From: Lewinella sp. JB7
GTDB lineage: Bacteria; Bacteroidota; Bacteroidia; Chitinophagales; Saprospiraceae
DNA length: 64,000 nucleotides
Direction: 5' to 3'
Assembly (NCBI RefSeq): GCF_024297185.1
Contig: NZ_JANCTD010000004.1
Span: forward strand, 248,001 to 312,000
The notes below the pieces were generated by a model. It ran no database searches and had not been told where the DNA came from. It saw only the letters and a program-made list of their open reading frames with translations. Positions 35,053 through 43,230 of this stretch are shown here, piece by piece. Made by a program: the position numbers and the translations under genes. How positions within the stretch are numbered: position 1 is the first letter of the stretch; the number at the start of each line of letters is the position of its first letter.

Positions 35053-38000
35053 ATGTATCAGGAATATAAATCACTCGACCTGCCGGCCATCGACCGGGAA
35101 GTCCTCAGCTTCTGGGGAGATCACGACATCTTCCGCCGTAGCATCGAGGAACGACCCGCCGATGACCCCTTCGTTTTCTACGAGGGCCCGCCGAGTGCGA
35201 ACGGACAGCCGGGCATCCACCACGTCATGGCCCGGACGATCAAGGATATGTTCTGCCGATTCCAGACGCTGAAGGGTAAACGGGTAGAGCGCAAGGGGGG
35301 CTGGGATACCCACGGTCTGCCGATCGAGCTGAAGGTGGAATCCGAACTGGGCATCACCAAGGAGGATATCGGTGTCAAGATCAGCGTCGACGAGTACAAC
35401 CAGGCCTGCCGGGAGACCGTCATGCGCTACAAGGACGTCTGGGACGACATCACCCGGAAAATGGGATACTGGGTGGACCTCGAAAACCCCTACATCACTT
35501 ACGAGCGGGAGTACATGGAATCCGTCTGGTGGCTCCTCAAACAGATCTACGACCAGGGACTGATCTATAAGGGTTATACGATCCAACCCTACAGCCCCGC
35601 CGCCGGCACCGGACTCAGTTCCCATGAGCTTAACATGCCGGGCGCTTACCAGGACGTGACCGACACCACGGTGGTCGCCATGTTCCGGGTGGCCGACCGG
35701 GAGCAGGTGAACGCACTCGGGATCGAGGCGCTCCGCGGCAGCGAGCCCCTGTACTTCGTTGCCTGGACTACCACGCCCTGGACACTGCCCAGCAACACCG
35801 CCCTGACCGTCGGTCCGAACATCGACTACGTCCGGGTGAAGACTACCAATCCGTACACCCAGGAACCGATCGACGTCATCCTGGCCGAGGCGCTGGTCGA
35901 CAAGTGGTTCGGGGGAAACAACCAACCTACCGTGATCGAACAGAGCGCCCCCTTCCGGGGCAACGAGCTGGTGGGCATCCGCTACGAGCAACTACTACCG
36001 GTGGGCACTCCCACCGACGGAGACGCCTTCCGGGTGATTTCCGGGTCGTTCGTAACTACCGAAGCCGGTACCGGCATCGTACACACCGCCCCCAGCTTCG
36101 GGGCCGACGATATGATGGTCGGAAAGGCCAATGGTATCGGTTCGCTTACCCTGGTCGACAAGACCGGTCGTTTTACCGAGGACGCGGGTCCCTTTGCCGG
36201 CCGTTACGTGAAGAACTATAAGGACGAGGCGGACTACGTCGACGTGAACGTTGACATTGCCGTACACCTTAAAAAACGCGGGCTGGCCCTCAACGTAGCC
36301 AAATACAACCACAGCTATCCCCACTGCTGGCGTACCGATAAGCCCGTACTGTACTATCCCCTCGACAGCTGGTTCATCAAATCCAGCGCCGTCAAGGAGC
36401 GCATGCAGGAACTCAACCGCACCATCAACTGGCAACCCGCCAGCACCGGGGAGGGAAGATTCGGCAAGTGGCTGGAAAATCTCCAGGACTGGAACCTCAG
36501 CCGCAGCCGGTACTGGGGTATTCCGCTACCGATCTGGCGCAGTGACTGTGGTACGGAAGAAATCTGCATCGGTTCCCTCGCCGAACTGGAAGAAGGCATC
36601 GCCCTGGCCAATCAGGAACTTGGCCTGGAGCAGACCGTCCCCGAGGACCTGCACCGCCCCTACATCGATGAGGTAGTACTATGGCGGAACGGGAAGGAAT
36701 TGCGCCGGGAGCTGGACCTGATCGACGTCTGGTTCGACTCCGGCAGTATGCCGTACGCGCAGTTCCATTACCCCTTCGAAAACGGAGAACTGTTCCAACG
36801 TTCCTTCCCCGCCGATTTCATCGCCGAAGGCGTTGACCAAACCCGCGGCTGGTTTTACACTCTCCATGCCATCGCCGCGATGGTCTTCGATTCGGTCGCG
36901 TTCAAGAACGTGGTTAGCAATGGCTTGGTCCTGGATAAGGACGGCAAGAAAATGTCCAAGCGCCTGGGCAATGCCGTAGACCCCTTTACCACCATCGACA
37001 CCTTCGGGGCCGACGCCACCCGCTGGTACATGATCGGCAACAGCGACCCCTGGGATAATCTGAAGTTCGACCTGGAAGGGATCAAGGAGGTGCAGCGCCG
37101 CTTCTTCGGCACCCTCTTCAACACCTACGGCTTCTTCGCCCTCTACGCCAACATCGACAGCTACGACGCGACGACCGACACCCCCGTCGCCGACGCAGAA
37201 CTCGCCGAAATCGACCGCTGGATTCTCAGTCGCCTCAACACCCTTACCGCGGAAGTGGAAGCGCGCTTTTCCTCTTACGACGCCACCCCCGCCTGCCGGG
37301 CCATCGACGGCTTCGTCAACGATGAGCTGAGCAACTGGTACGTCCGCCAGAGTCGCCGGCGCTTCTGGCGGGGAGACATGACCACCGACAAGCGCGCGGC
37401 CTACCAGACGCTACACACCTGCATGCTCCGCGTAAGTCAACTCATGGCACCAGTGGCTCCCTTCTTTGCGGATTGGTTGTACCGGAACCTGATCCAACCC
37501 TCCAACCACCCTACCCCCCAGCTCAGCGTTCACCTTACTCTGCTGGCTCCTGCGGACCCCGCCCGTATTGACGAAGACCTCGAACGCCGCATGGCCTACG
37601 CCCAACGGATATCTTCCCTGGTCCTGAGCCTGCGCAAACGGGAAAAACTCCGGGTACGTCAGCCCCTCCAGAAAATCCTGCTGCCGGCCCTGGATGCGGA
37701 ATTCCGTCGTCGCGTGGCGGCCGTAACCCCCATCATCCAGGCGGAAACGAACGTGAAGGAAGTGGAATTCCTGACGGACGACGATTTCCTGAAGAAGACC
37801 ATCAAACCCAACTTCAAGGTGCTCGGTAAGCGGCTCGGTAAGCAAATGAAGGAAGCGGCGCGCGCCATCGGAGCCATGAGCCAGGACGATATCAGCCGGC
37901 TGGAGACCGAGGGGACATTCCCCCTGGCACTCGACGGTCAGCCAGTGGAAATCACCACCGCCGAAGTGGATATTCTGACCCAGGACATTCCCGGCTGGAA

Positions 38001-38334
38001 GGTGGCTACCGACGGCGAACTGACGGTGGCCCTCGACATAAACGTAACACCCGACCTGGCCCGCGAGGGGCTTGCCCGTGAAATCGTGAGCCGCATCCAG
38101 GGCCTACGGAAAGATTCCGGTCTCGAGGTAACCGACCGGATCGACGTCCGCCTCGGCGGCCCGGAGGAAGTACACGACGCCATCGAGGCCCACCGTGCCT
38201 ACGTCATGGAGGAAACGCTGGCCGATACGCTGGAATACGTTACCGTGCTTTCGGGGGAAGCCATCGAACTGCCCGGCGGGCACCGCGTGAGCCTGAATTT
38301 ATCGGCGGTACCCCAAGTCCAACCCGGCCAGTGA
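35053..38334 (+). CDS. ileS: Isoleucyl-tRNA synthetase
   Basis: 1093 residues from the ATG at 35053 (MYQEYKSLDLPAIDREV, the family's normal beginning); a TTG at 35029 is in frame but lies in the terminator T-run. Class I motifs: GIHHVMAR with His56/His57 in the HIGH position, and KKMSKR at about 632-637. The editing domain (about 190-390) carries WTTTPWTLPSNTA, and the anticodon-binding domain follows the Rossmann core. The length is typical of the long, eukaryote-like IleRS found in Bacteroidota. It charges tRNA-Ile with isoleucine, with editing of valine. Its stop overlaps the GTG of the next gene (38331). Confidence 0.97.
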   Translation: MYQEYKSLDLPAIDREVLSFWGDHDIFRRSIEERPADDPFVFYEGPPSANGQPGIHHVMARTIKDMFCRFQTLKGKRVERKGGWDTHGLPIELKVESELGITKEDIGVKISVDEYNQACRETVMRYKDVWDDITRKMGYWVDLENPYITYEREYMESVWWLLKQIYDQGLIYKGYTIQPYSPAAGTGLSSHELNMPGAYQDVTDTTVVAMFRVADREQVNALGIEALRGSEPLYFVAWTTTPWTLPSNTALTVGPNIDYVRVKTTNPYTQEPIDVILAEALVDKWFGGNNQPTVIEQSAPFRGNELVGIRYEQLLPVGTPTDGDAFRVISGSFVTTEAGTGIVHTAPSFGADDMMVGKANGIGSLTLVDKTGRFTEDAGPFAGRYVKNYKDEADYVDVNVDIAVHLKKRGLALNVAKYNHSYPHCWRTDKPVLYYPLDSWFIKSSAVKERMQELNRTINWQPASTGEGRFGKWLENLQDWNLSRSRYWGIPLPIWRSDCGTEEICIGSLAELEEGIALANQELGLEQTVPEDLHRPYIDEVVLWRNGKELRRELDLIDVWFDSGSMPYAQFHYPFENGELFQRSFPADFIAEGVDQTRGWFYTLHAIAAMVFDSVAFKNVVSNGLVLDKDGKKMSKRLGNAVDPFTTIDTFGADATRWYMIGNSDPWDNLKFDLEGIKEVQRRFFGTLFNTYGFFALYANIDSYDATTDTPVADAELAEIDRWILSRLNTLTAEVEARFSSYDATPACRAIDGFVNDELSNWYVRQSRRRFWRGDMTTDKRAAYQTLHTCMLRVSQLMAPVAPFFADWLYRNLIQPSNHPTPQLSVHLTLLAPADPARIDEDLERRMAYAQRISSLVLSLRKREKLRVRQPLQKILLPALDAEFRRRVAAVTPIIQAETNVKEVEFLTDDDFLKKTIKPNFKVLGKRLGKQMKEAARAIGAMSQDDISRLETEGTFPLALDGQPVEITTAEVDILTQDIPGWKVATDGELTVALDINVTPDLAREGLAREIVSRIQGLRKDSGLEVTDRIDVRLGGPEEVHDAIEAHRAYVMEETLADTLEYVTVLSGEAIELPGGHRVSLNLSAVPQVQPGQ

Positions 38335-38810
38335 GTAGTACCCTGATCATCGTCGGCAGTGCCCGGGGGGACGGAAATACCGTCGACGCCGCCCGACAAC
38401 TTAGTGATCAAACGGGGGGTAAGCTCCTCGACCTGCTCGAGTACAGCATAGCGCCCTACGACTACGCCCACGATTACCCCGCTCAGGACAATTTTCTGGC
38501 TCTGGCCAGACGGATCGTCACCTACGACCGCGTGATACTGGCAAGCCCGGTGTACTGGTACAGCATGAGTGGAGGGATGAAAGACTTTCTGGATCGGTTT
38601 ACCGACCTACTCACCTTCCATAAGGACCTGGGGCGGCGGTTGCGGGGGCTGGAAATGGCGGTCCTGTCCTGTTCGGGGGAGGAGCGGGCCAATGATGGCT
38701 TTTACGAACCCTTCCGGCTGTCGGCGGAATACCTGGGCATGTCATACGGCCCGGAATACCACGGTTGGGTGCGCGGTAAACGGATCCTGCTTCGGCAATG
38801 CACGGATTAG
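38331..38810 (+). CDS. Flavodoxin-like NAD(P)H oxidoreductase
   Basis: 159 residues from a GTG at 38331 that overlaps the ileS stop (GTGA), so it is translationally coupled. The FMN phosphate-binding loop is VGSARGDGNTVDAAR at about 8-22, with a second motif ASPVYWYSMSGGMKDFLDRF at about 70-89, both typical of the NADPH-dependent FMN reductase/flavodoxin-fold family. Cytoplasmic. The link to ileS is probably only transcriptional. It converges on the DUF779 gene with a four-base overlap (38807-38810). Confidence 0.87.
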   Translation: MSSTLIIVGSARGDGNTVDAARQLSDQTGGKLLDLLEYSIAPYDYAHDYPAQDNFLALARRIVTYDRVILASPVYWYSMSGGMKDFLDRFTDLLTFHKDLGRRLRGLEMAVLSCSGEERANDGFYEPFRLSAEYLGMSYGPEYHGWVRGKRILLRQCTD

Positions 38811-39148
38811 TCGTCTTCCGCGACCAGCAAGCGAGAGTCAATGACGAAACGTAATCCGAGGGGAATTTCCGCCGAAAAACTGGCGCCCCGCCCTTCGGTA
38901 ACGTCAAGGGTAAGGTGGGTATGCTGCCAGTATTCGTACTGAAACTTCGACATGTAGAAGGGGCAACCGTGGACCTCCCCCAGCAGCACGTCGTTGTCGT
39001 CGTCGAGGTAGAGCTCGCCCTCCGGGAAGCACATCGGCGAAGAGCCGTCGCAGCAGCCGCCGCTCTGGTGGAAGATCAGGGGCCCGTGCTGTTCGCGGAG
39101 GGTATCGATCACCTTGCGGGCACGATCCGTAATGTCTACTCTGGCCAT
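38807..39148 (-). CDS. DUF779 family protein, partner of aldehyde dehydrogenase
   Basis: 113 residues from the ATG at 39148, chosen because MARVDITDRARKVIDTLRE is the family's start. Three cysteines cluster in HQSGGCCDGSSPMCFPEGE at about 30-48, followed by VLLGEVHGCPFYMS; this Cys/Gly-rich pattern is the DUF779 signature. The family is regularly found next to aldehyde dehydrogenases of the ExaC/AcoD type, as here, and is likely an accessory or metal-binding protein of that enzyme. It lies 82 bases after the dehydrogenase gene, with a strong hairpin in between. Confidence 0.88.
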   Translation of the reverse strand: MARVDITDRARKVIDTLREQHGPLIFHQSGGCCDGSSPMCFPEGELYLDDDNDVLLGEVHGCPFYMSKFQYEYWQHTHLTLDVTEGRGASFSAEIPLGLRFVIDSRLLVAEDD

Positions 39149-39160
39149 GGCGGGGGAGTT

Positions 39161-39194
39161 GAAAAAGCCGGCCGGTACGCGATACCGGCCGGCT
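39161..39194 (-). terminator. Hairpin between aldehyde dehydrogenase and DUF779 genes
   Basis: A perfect 12-base inverted repeat (39166-39177 with 39183-39194, loop CGCGA) followed on the minus strand by a T5 run. It fits an intrinsic terminator or processing hairpin inside the operon, which would make DUF779 expression lower than that of the dehydrogenase. Confidence 0.65.
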
Positions 39195-39230
39195 GACACT
39201 AAACAAACTGAGATTAAACCTAACATTCCA

Positions 39231-40754
39231 TCAGAAGAAGCCGAGGGCTTCCTTGCGGTAGCTCACCAGCATATTCTTCGTCTGCCGGTAGTGGTCCAGC
39301 ATCATTTTGTGGTTCTCCCGGCCGATGCCCGATTTCTTATAACCACCGAAGGGGGCGTGGGCGGGATAGTCGTGGTAGCAGTTGACCCACACCCGGCCGG
39401 CCTTGATGGCCCGGGGTAGGCGGTAAGCCTCGTGCATGTCGCGGGTCCACACGCCCGCACCGAGCCCGTACAGGGTGTCGTTGGCGATCTCGATGGCTTC
39501 CGCCTCGTCCTTGAAGGTGGTCACGCAGAGCACGGGACCGAAGATTTCCTCCTGGAATACGCGCATCTTGTTGTTCCCCCGCAGTACGGTGGGCTTGATG
39601 TAATAGCCCTCCGACAGCCCGTCCACGTAGGCGGGCTCGCCCCCGGTAAGCACTTCACAGCCTTCTTCCTTGCCGATCTTGATGTACTTCAGAATCTTCT
39701 CGTACTGATCGTTGCTGGCCTGAGCGCCCATCATCGTATCGGGGCTCAGCGGGTGGCCCATCTTGATCGCTTCCACCCGGGGGATGAAGCGCTCCATAAA
39801 CTTATCGTAGATCGACTCCTGCACCAGCAACCGACTCGGGCAGGTACATACCTCTCCCTGATTCAGGGCGAACATGGCCGCTCCTTCGAGGCACTTGTCG
39901 AAGAAGGCGTCGTTGGCGTCCATTACGCTGGCCATGAACACGTTAGGACTTTTACCTCCCAATTCCAGGGTGACGGGAATAATGTTCTTGCTGGCGTACT
40001 GCATGATCAGCTGACCGGTCGTGGTTTCACCCGTGAAGGCGATTTTCTGGATGTCGGGATGACTGGCGAGCGGCTTACCGGCCTCCACGCCGAATCCGTT
40101 GACGATGTTGAGCACGCCGGCGGGCAGGATATCCTCGATCAGTTCCATCAGGATCAGGATACCGACCGGGGTTTGCTCTGCGGGCTTCAGGACTACGCAG
40201 TTGCCGGCGGCCAGGGCGGGGGCCAGTTTCCAGGCAGCCATCAGGATGGGGAAATTCCAGGGAATGATCTGACCGACCACGCCGAGCGGCTCCCAGACGT
40301 TACTGGAGACCGTGTCGCTGTTGAGCTCGGCCACCCCGCCTTCCTCGGCGCGGATCACCCCGGCGAAGTAGCGGAAGTGATCGATGGCCAGGGGCATGTC
40401 GGCGGCCAGCGTCTCCCGCAGGGCCTTGCCGTTGTCCCAGGTTTCGGCGCGGGCCAGGGCCTCCAGATTATCTTCCATCACCTGGGCGATCTTCAGCAAC
40501 AGATTGCTCCGTTCGGTGGCTGAAGTATGGTTCCAGGTGGCGGCGGCCCGGTGGGCGGCGGCAACGGCCTTATCGACGTCCTCCTTGGTCGACCGCGGGA
40601 TTCGCGTAAAGCTCTTGCCGTCGACCGGGGAGAGGTTATCGAAGTATTCGCCCTGGGTGGGGGCGGTCCATTCGCCGCCGATGTAGTTTTCGTACTGGTC
40701 TTTGAATTTCGGTTTTGCGAGGGTATCGGAAGTATGCGTTGCAGTGGTACTCAT
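39231..40754 (-). CDS. Aldehyde dehydrogenase (ExaC/AcoD type)
   Basis: 507 residues from the ATG at 40754; the frame extends 46 codons upstream but those residues are not family-like. The catalytic cysteine is Cys303 in GEVCTCPSR and the general base Glu264 in LELGGKSP; the NAD-binding region has [11 protein letters not shown]. The spacing of 39 residues between Glu and Cys includes a short insertion compared with the common 34. The enzyme oxidises acetaldehyde and similar aldehydes to acids with NAD+. The DUF779 gene downstream and the divergent AraC regulator upstream form the usual context. Regulation is likely by that activator through the inverted repeats at 40889-40920. Confidence 0.93.
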   Translation of the reverse strand: MSTTATHTSDTLAKPKFKDQYENYIGGEWTAPTQGEYFDNLSPVDGKSFTRIPRSTKEDVDKAVAAAHRAAATWNHTSATERSNLLLKIAQVMEDNLEALARAETWDNGKALRETLAADMPLAIDHFRYFAGVIRAEEGGVAELNSDTVSSNVWEPLGVVGQIIPWNFPILMAAWKLAPALAAGNCVVLKPAEQTPVGILILMELIEDILPAGVLNIVNGFGVEAGKPLASHPDIQKIAFTGETTTGQLIMQYASKNIIPVTLELGGKSPNVFMASVMDANDAFFDKCLEGAAMFALNQGEVCTCPSRLLVQESIYDKFMERFIPRVEAIKMGHPLSPDTMMGAQASNDQYEKILKYIKIGKEEGCEVLTGGEPAYVDGLSEGYYIKPTVLRGNNKMRVFQEEIFGPVLCVTTFKDEAEAIEIANDTLYGLGAGVWTRDMHEAYRLPRAIKAGRVWVNCYHDYPAHAPFGGYKKSGIGRENHKMMLDHYRQTKNMLVSYRKEALGFF

Positions 40755-40888
40755 GATCGATGCTTTACGGTAGTGTTTGAAGGCGGCGGAGCGCGGGAGC
40801 CAGCGGTATACGGAGAAGGCCCGGCTACGTTGGCATCTAAAGTAGTACTCCTTCCCCACCCTCCTTTGCAATATTCTGTAACCCTGTT

Positions 40889-40920
40889 GCACAATACTAC
40901 AATCCTTCGGAAGATTGTGC
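40889..40920. promoter_or_regulatory. Inverted repeats in the aldehyde dehydrogenase-AraC gap
   Basis: GCACAAT at 40889-40895 is mirrored by ATTGTGC at 40914-40920. Nested inside, ACAATC is mirrored by GATTGT. A related TTGCAATATT occurs at 40867-40876. In a divergent 230-base gap next to an AraC-type gene these are natural operator candidates. Confidence 0.45.
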
Positions 40921-40984
40921 CCAAACCTTTTATTATTTGGCCCCGGGGGTACCGAATTTTTATAAATGCCCTATTTTGGGGCGT

Positions 40985-41914
40985 ATGCTCCACACCGACC
41001 GACTCCGTACTAAATCCCTCCAGACGTTGATCGAAAACCGTACGATGTACAGTCTGCAGAAAGTGGAGCTTAACCTCTTCGAGACTTATCAGACCACCGC
41101 CGCCGTAGCCCTCCGCTTCGATCGGCCGGTGCTCGCCAGTATGATTCGGGGCCGGAAGATCATGCACCTGCGACAGGAGCCCGGCTTTGCGTTCCTGCCC
41201 GGCGAATCGATCCTCCTGCCCGCCGGGGAACCGGTGGTCATCGATTTCCCCGATGCCACGAGCAAGCAACCCACCAAGTGTCTGGCCCTCGAAATCGATG
41301 CCGAAGAGATGCGTCAGGTAGCGCAGCTGATGAACGAACGCCGACCGCGAACCGACGGCGCCGAATGGTCGGCCGCGGACTACAATTTTCACTTCGCCCA
41401 CGATCCGGCCATCACCCAGTTGCTGCAGCGGCTGGTGTATCTCTGCGCCGAGAATCACCCCTCGAAGGATCTCTTCGTCAACATGCTCCTGCGCGAACTT
41501 TTGATCCGGGTCATGGAATCTGAGTCCCGGCAACACCATCTGCGCCACGCCGAGCGTGATGCCGGACAAAATCCCATCGACTGCGTCATCACCTATGTGC
41601 GCAATAATCTGGACCGCAAACTGACCGTCGGCGAACTCAGCCGGCTGGCCTGCATGAGCGAGTCGGGCTTCTACCGGTCCTTCAAGAACGAGGTGGGTTG
41701 CTCGCCGGTAGAGTTCATCAACGCGGAGCGACTCCGCCTCGCCGCCAATCTCCTGCTGGACCCCAGTCGTAGCATCCGGGAAGTCGCCCTGCGTTGCGGC
41801 TTCAACAGCGTCAGTTACTTCACCCGGGTATTCGGGGAGTGCTACGGTAACAGTCCGGGTGCTTACCAGGCCGACCGGGCCGGCGTCGCCCTTACCAGTA
41901 CCGCCGGTACGTAG
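40985..41914 (+). CDS. AraC family transcriptional regulator
   Basis: 309 residues from the ATG at 40985. The N-terminal half (about 30-180) resembles the AraC N-terminal domain subgroup found next to aldehyde or alcohol dehydrogenases (SMIRGRKIMHL, FAFLPGESILLPAGEPVVIDFP quoted in part). The two helix-turn-helix motifs are in the last 100 residues: LTVGELSRLACMSESGFYRSFK and SIREVALRCGFNSVSYFTRVF (in pieces), with the family's SPGAYQ end. It binds DNA and is divergent from the aldehyde dehydrogenase, which it probably activates in response to an aldehyde or alcohol. Its 3' end overlaps the convergent DUF6155 gene by 23 bases. Confidence 0.92.
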   Translation: MLHTDRLRTKSLQTLIENRTMYSLQKVELNLFETYQTTAAVALRFDRPVLASMIRGRKIMHLRQEPGFAFLPGESILLPAGEPVVIDFPDATSKQPTKCLALEIDAEEMRQVAQLMNERRPRTDGAEWSAADYNFHFAHDPAITQLLQRLVYLCAENHPSKDLFVNMLLRELLIRVMESESRQHHLRHAERDAGQNPIDCVITYVRNNLDRKLTVGELSRLACMSESGFYRSFKNEVGCSPVEFINAERLRLAANLLLDPSRSIREVALRCGFNSVSYFTRVFGECYGNSPGAYQADRAGVALTSTAGT

Positions 41915-42395
41915 GGTACAGGCTGAAGTGACGGTTGCGCCGCTGCTGTTCGAATAACTCGGCAAGCTTTCCGGCCCCCACGGCGAAGTAGTCCAGCAAC
42001 ACCTCCTGCTCCGCCCCCGCGCAGGCATCGGCGAAGGTTTTTACGGTGCTTTCGTGAAAGGCTTCGCTGTCGATACGGCGCGCACCGATGTACTCCGTCA
42101 TGAGTTCGGCGCGGTAAAACTGTAGCTCGATGACGTCCTTGGGGTGAATGGAGATGGCGGAAAAGGCCTTGATCAGCTTACTGGAGGCCGACCGGCCACG
42201 TTTGCCCCGGCCCCGGGCCGGAAAGAAAGCCTTACGCATATTGGCCTTGTACTTATCGATCACCTTCTTCGGATCGGTAAGTTCCATGGCGTAGTACTCC
42301 CGCAGCACGCCGAAGCGCCCGTAGAGCATGGCCAGTTCGTCCCGCAGTTCGTCCGCATCCAGGTGGGCGATGAATTTGTTGAAGTCTCGTTTCAT
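41892..42395 (-). CDS. DUF6155-like protein
   Basis: 167 residues from the ATG at 42395 (MKRDFNKFIAHLDADELRDEL), which fits the helical start of the family. The middle is basic (ARGRGKRGRSASSKLIKAF), followed by DVIELQFYRAELMTEYI. No signal or membrane segment. The family has no known role. The gene is divergent from DUF1905/YdeI across the 63-bp palindrome and converges on the AraC gene. Confidence 0.7.
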   Translation of the reverse strand: MKRDFNKFIAHLDADELRDELAMLYGRFGVLREYYAMELTDPKKVIDKYKANMRKAFFPARGRGKRGRSASSKLIKAFSAISIHPKDVIELQFYRAELMTEYIGARRIDSEAFHESTVKTFADACAGAEQEVLLDYFAVGAGKLAELFEQQRRNRHFSLYPTYRRYW

Positions 42396-42456
42396 AACGT
42401 ACGTGCAGCTTTGGCCATCCGCCCGCAAAATAACCCGGTGTCCCGGCCCGGCCTAC

Positions 42457-42519
42457 CCGTTGGACCGCTATAGCCGTTGGACGGTGTGACACCGTCCAAC
42501 GGCTATAGCGGTCCAACGG
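42457..42519. repeat. 63-bp perfect palindrome in a divergent promoter region
   Basis: Bases 42457-42487 are the exact reverse complement of 42489-42519, with one unpaired base (G42488) at the centre. Each 31-base arm itself contains CCGTTGGAC twice, separated by CGCTATAG. It lies between the starts of two divergent genes (42395 minus, 42534 plus). It could extrude as a cruciform, form an RNA hairpin on either transcript, or be a small mobile palindromic element. A T-run TATTTTTAT follows on the plus side, 14 bases before the plus-strand ATG. Confidence 0.9.
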
Positions 42520-42533
42520 CCTATTTTTATCCC

Positions 42534-43064
42534 ATGTCCACCCTTACGCTACCCCTCACGAAGGCCGCCGACGATACCGGCTACGGAGCCGTGTACTTTA
42601 CGGTGCTCCGCATTCCCGCCACCGCGGTACGGGAAATCCTCGATCGCCCCCGGAATGCCAACCGCGTCATTTGCCGCATTAACGGTGAGGGCGTAATCCA
42701 CCGGGGCCTGCTGCCCGACGGCCACGGGGACTACTTTCTGCTGGTAAGTAAGGAAGTCCGCCAGCAGTTCGGACTGGAAGAAGGTGATGTGGTAAGCATT
42801 GAGCTGTCCCCCGACGACAGCGATTACGGCATACCCCTGCCGCCCGAAGCCGCCGAACTCTGGGAGATCGATCCCGAAGCCCGCGAAGTATTCCACGACC
42901 TCACGCCCGGCAAACAGCGCAACCTCCTCCTGATGATCGACAAGCTCAAGCGCCCCGACTCCCGGGCCCGCAAAGCCGTACAGATCCATGAATACCTCAA
43001 GCACACCAACGGTAAACTGGATTACCGGGAGCTCAACACCTGGATGAAGGAATACGGGAAATAA
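42534..43064 (+). CDS. DUF1905 / YdeI-like (OmpD-associated) protein
   Basis: 176 residues from the ATG at 42534, which lies just after the palindrome; the open frame upstream reads through the palindrome and is rejected. The first half is a DUF1905 beta-barrel domain (YFTVLRIPATAVREIL, INGEGVIHRGLLPDGHGDYFLLVSK in parts, FGLEEGDVVSIELSPDDSDYG). The second half is a YdeI-type helical domain (AREVFHDLTPGKQRNLLLMIDKLKRPDSRARKA in parts). YdeI family members are linked to antimicrobial or stress resistance in other bacteria; function here is unknown. Confidence 0.8.
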   Translation: MSTLTLPLTKAADDTGYGAVYFTVLRIPATAVREILDRPRNANRVICRINGEGVIHRGLLPDGHGDYFLLVSKEVRQQFGLEEGDVVSIELSPDDSDYGIPLPPEAAELWEIDPEAREVFHDLTPGKQRNLLLMIDKLKRPDSRARKAVQIHEYLKHTNGKLDYRELNTWMKEYGK

Positions 43065-43230
43065 ACGGAATGTCAACCTCCATAAACTAGTCTTAACACC
43101 CCACATTTATACATACACCCCCTGCACTATACTCTTTAACCCGCTGGTCACTCCTCCAATTTGGATTTCTAAGTTGAACGTACTACTGCGGTTGGACGGG
43201 GTATCGGTTATATTGCCGCAAATCGCCCCT

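Noticed and set aside
40751-42028. 425-codon minus-strand frame antisense to the AraC gene
   Set aside because: The plus strand encodes complete AraC HTH motifs; the antisense translation has no domain.
42477-42533. Extended N-terminus of the DUF1905/YdeI protein starting inside the palindrome
   Set aside because: The added residues come from the palindrome sequence and the family starts at the ATG at 42534.
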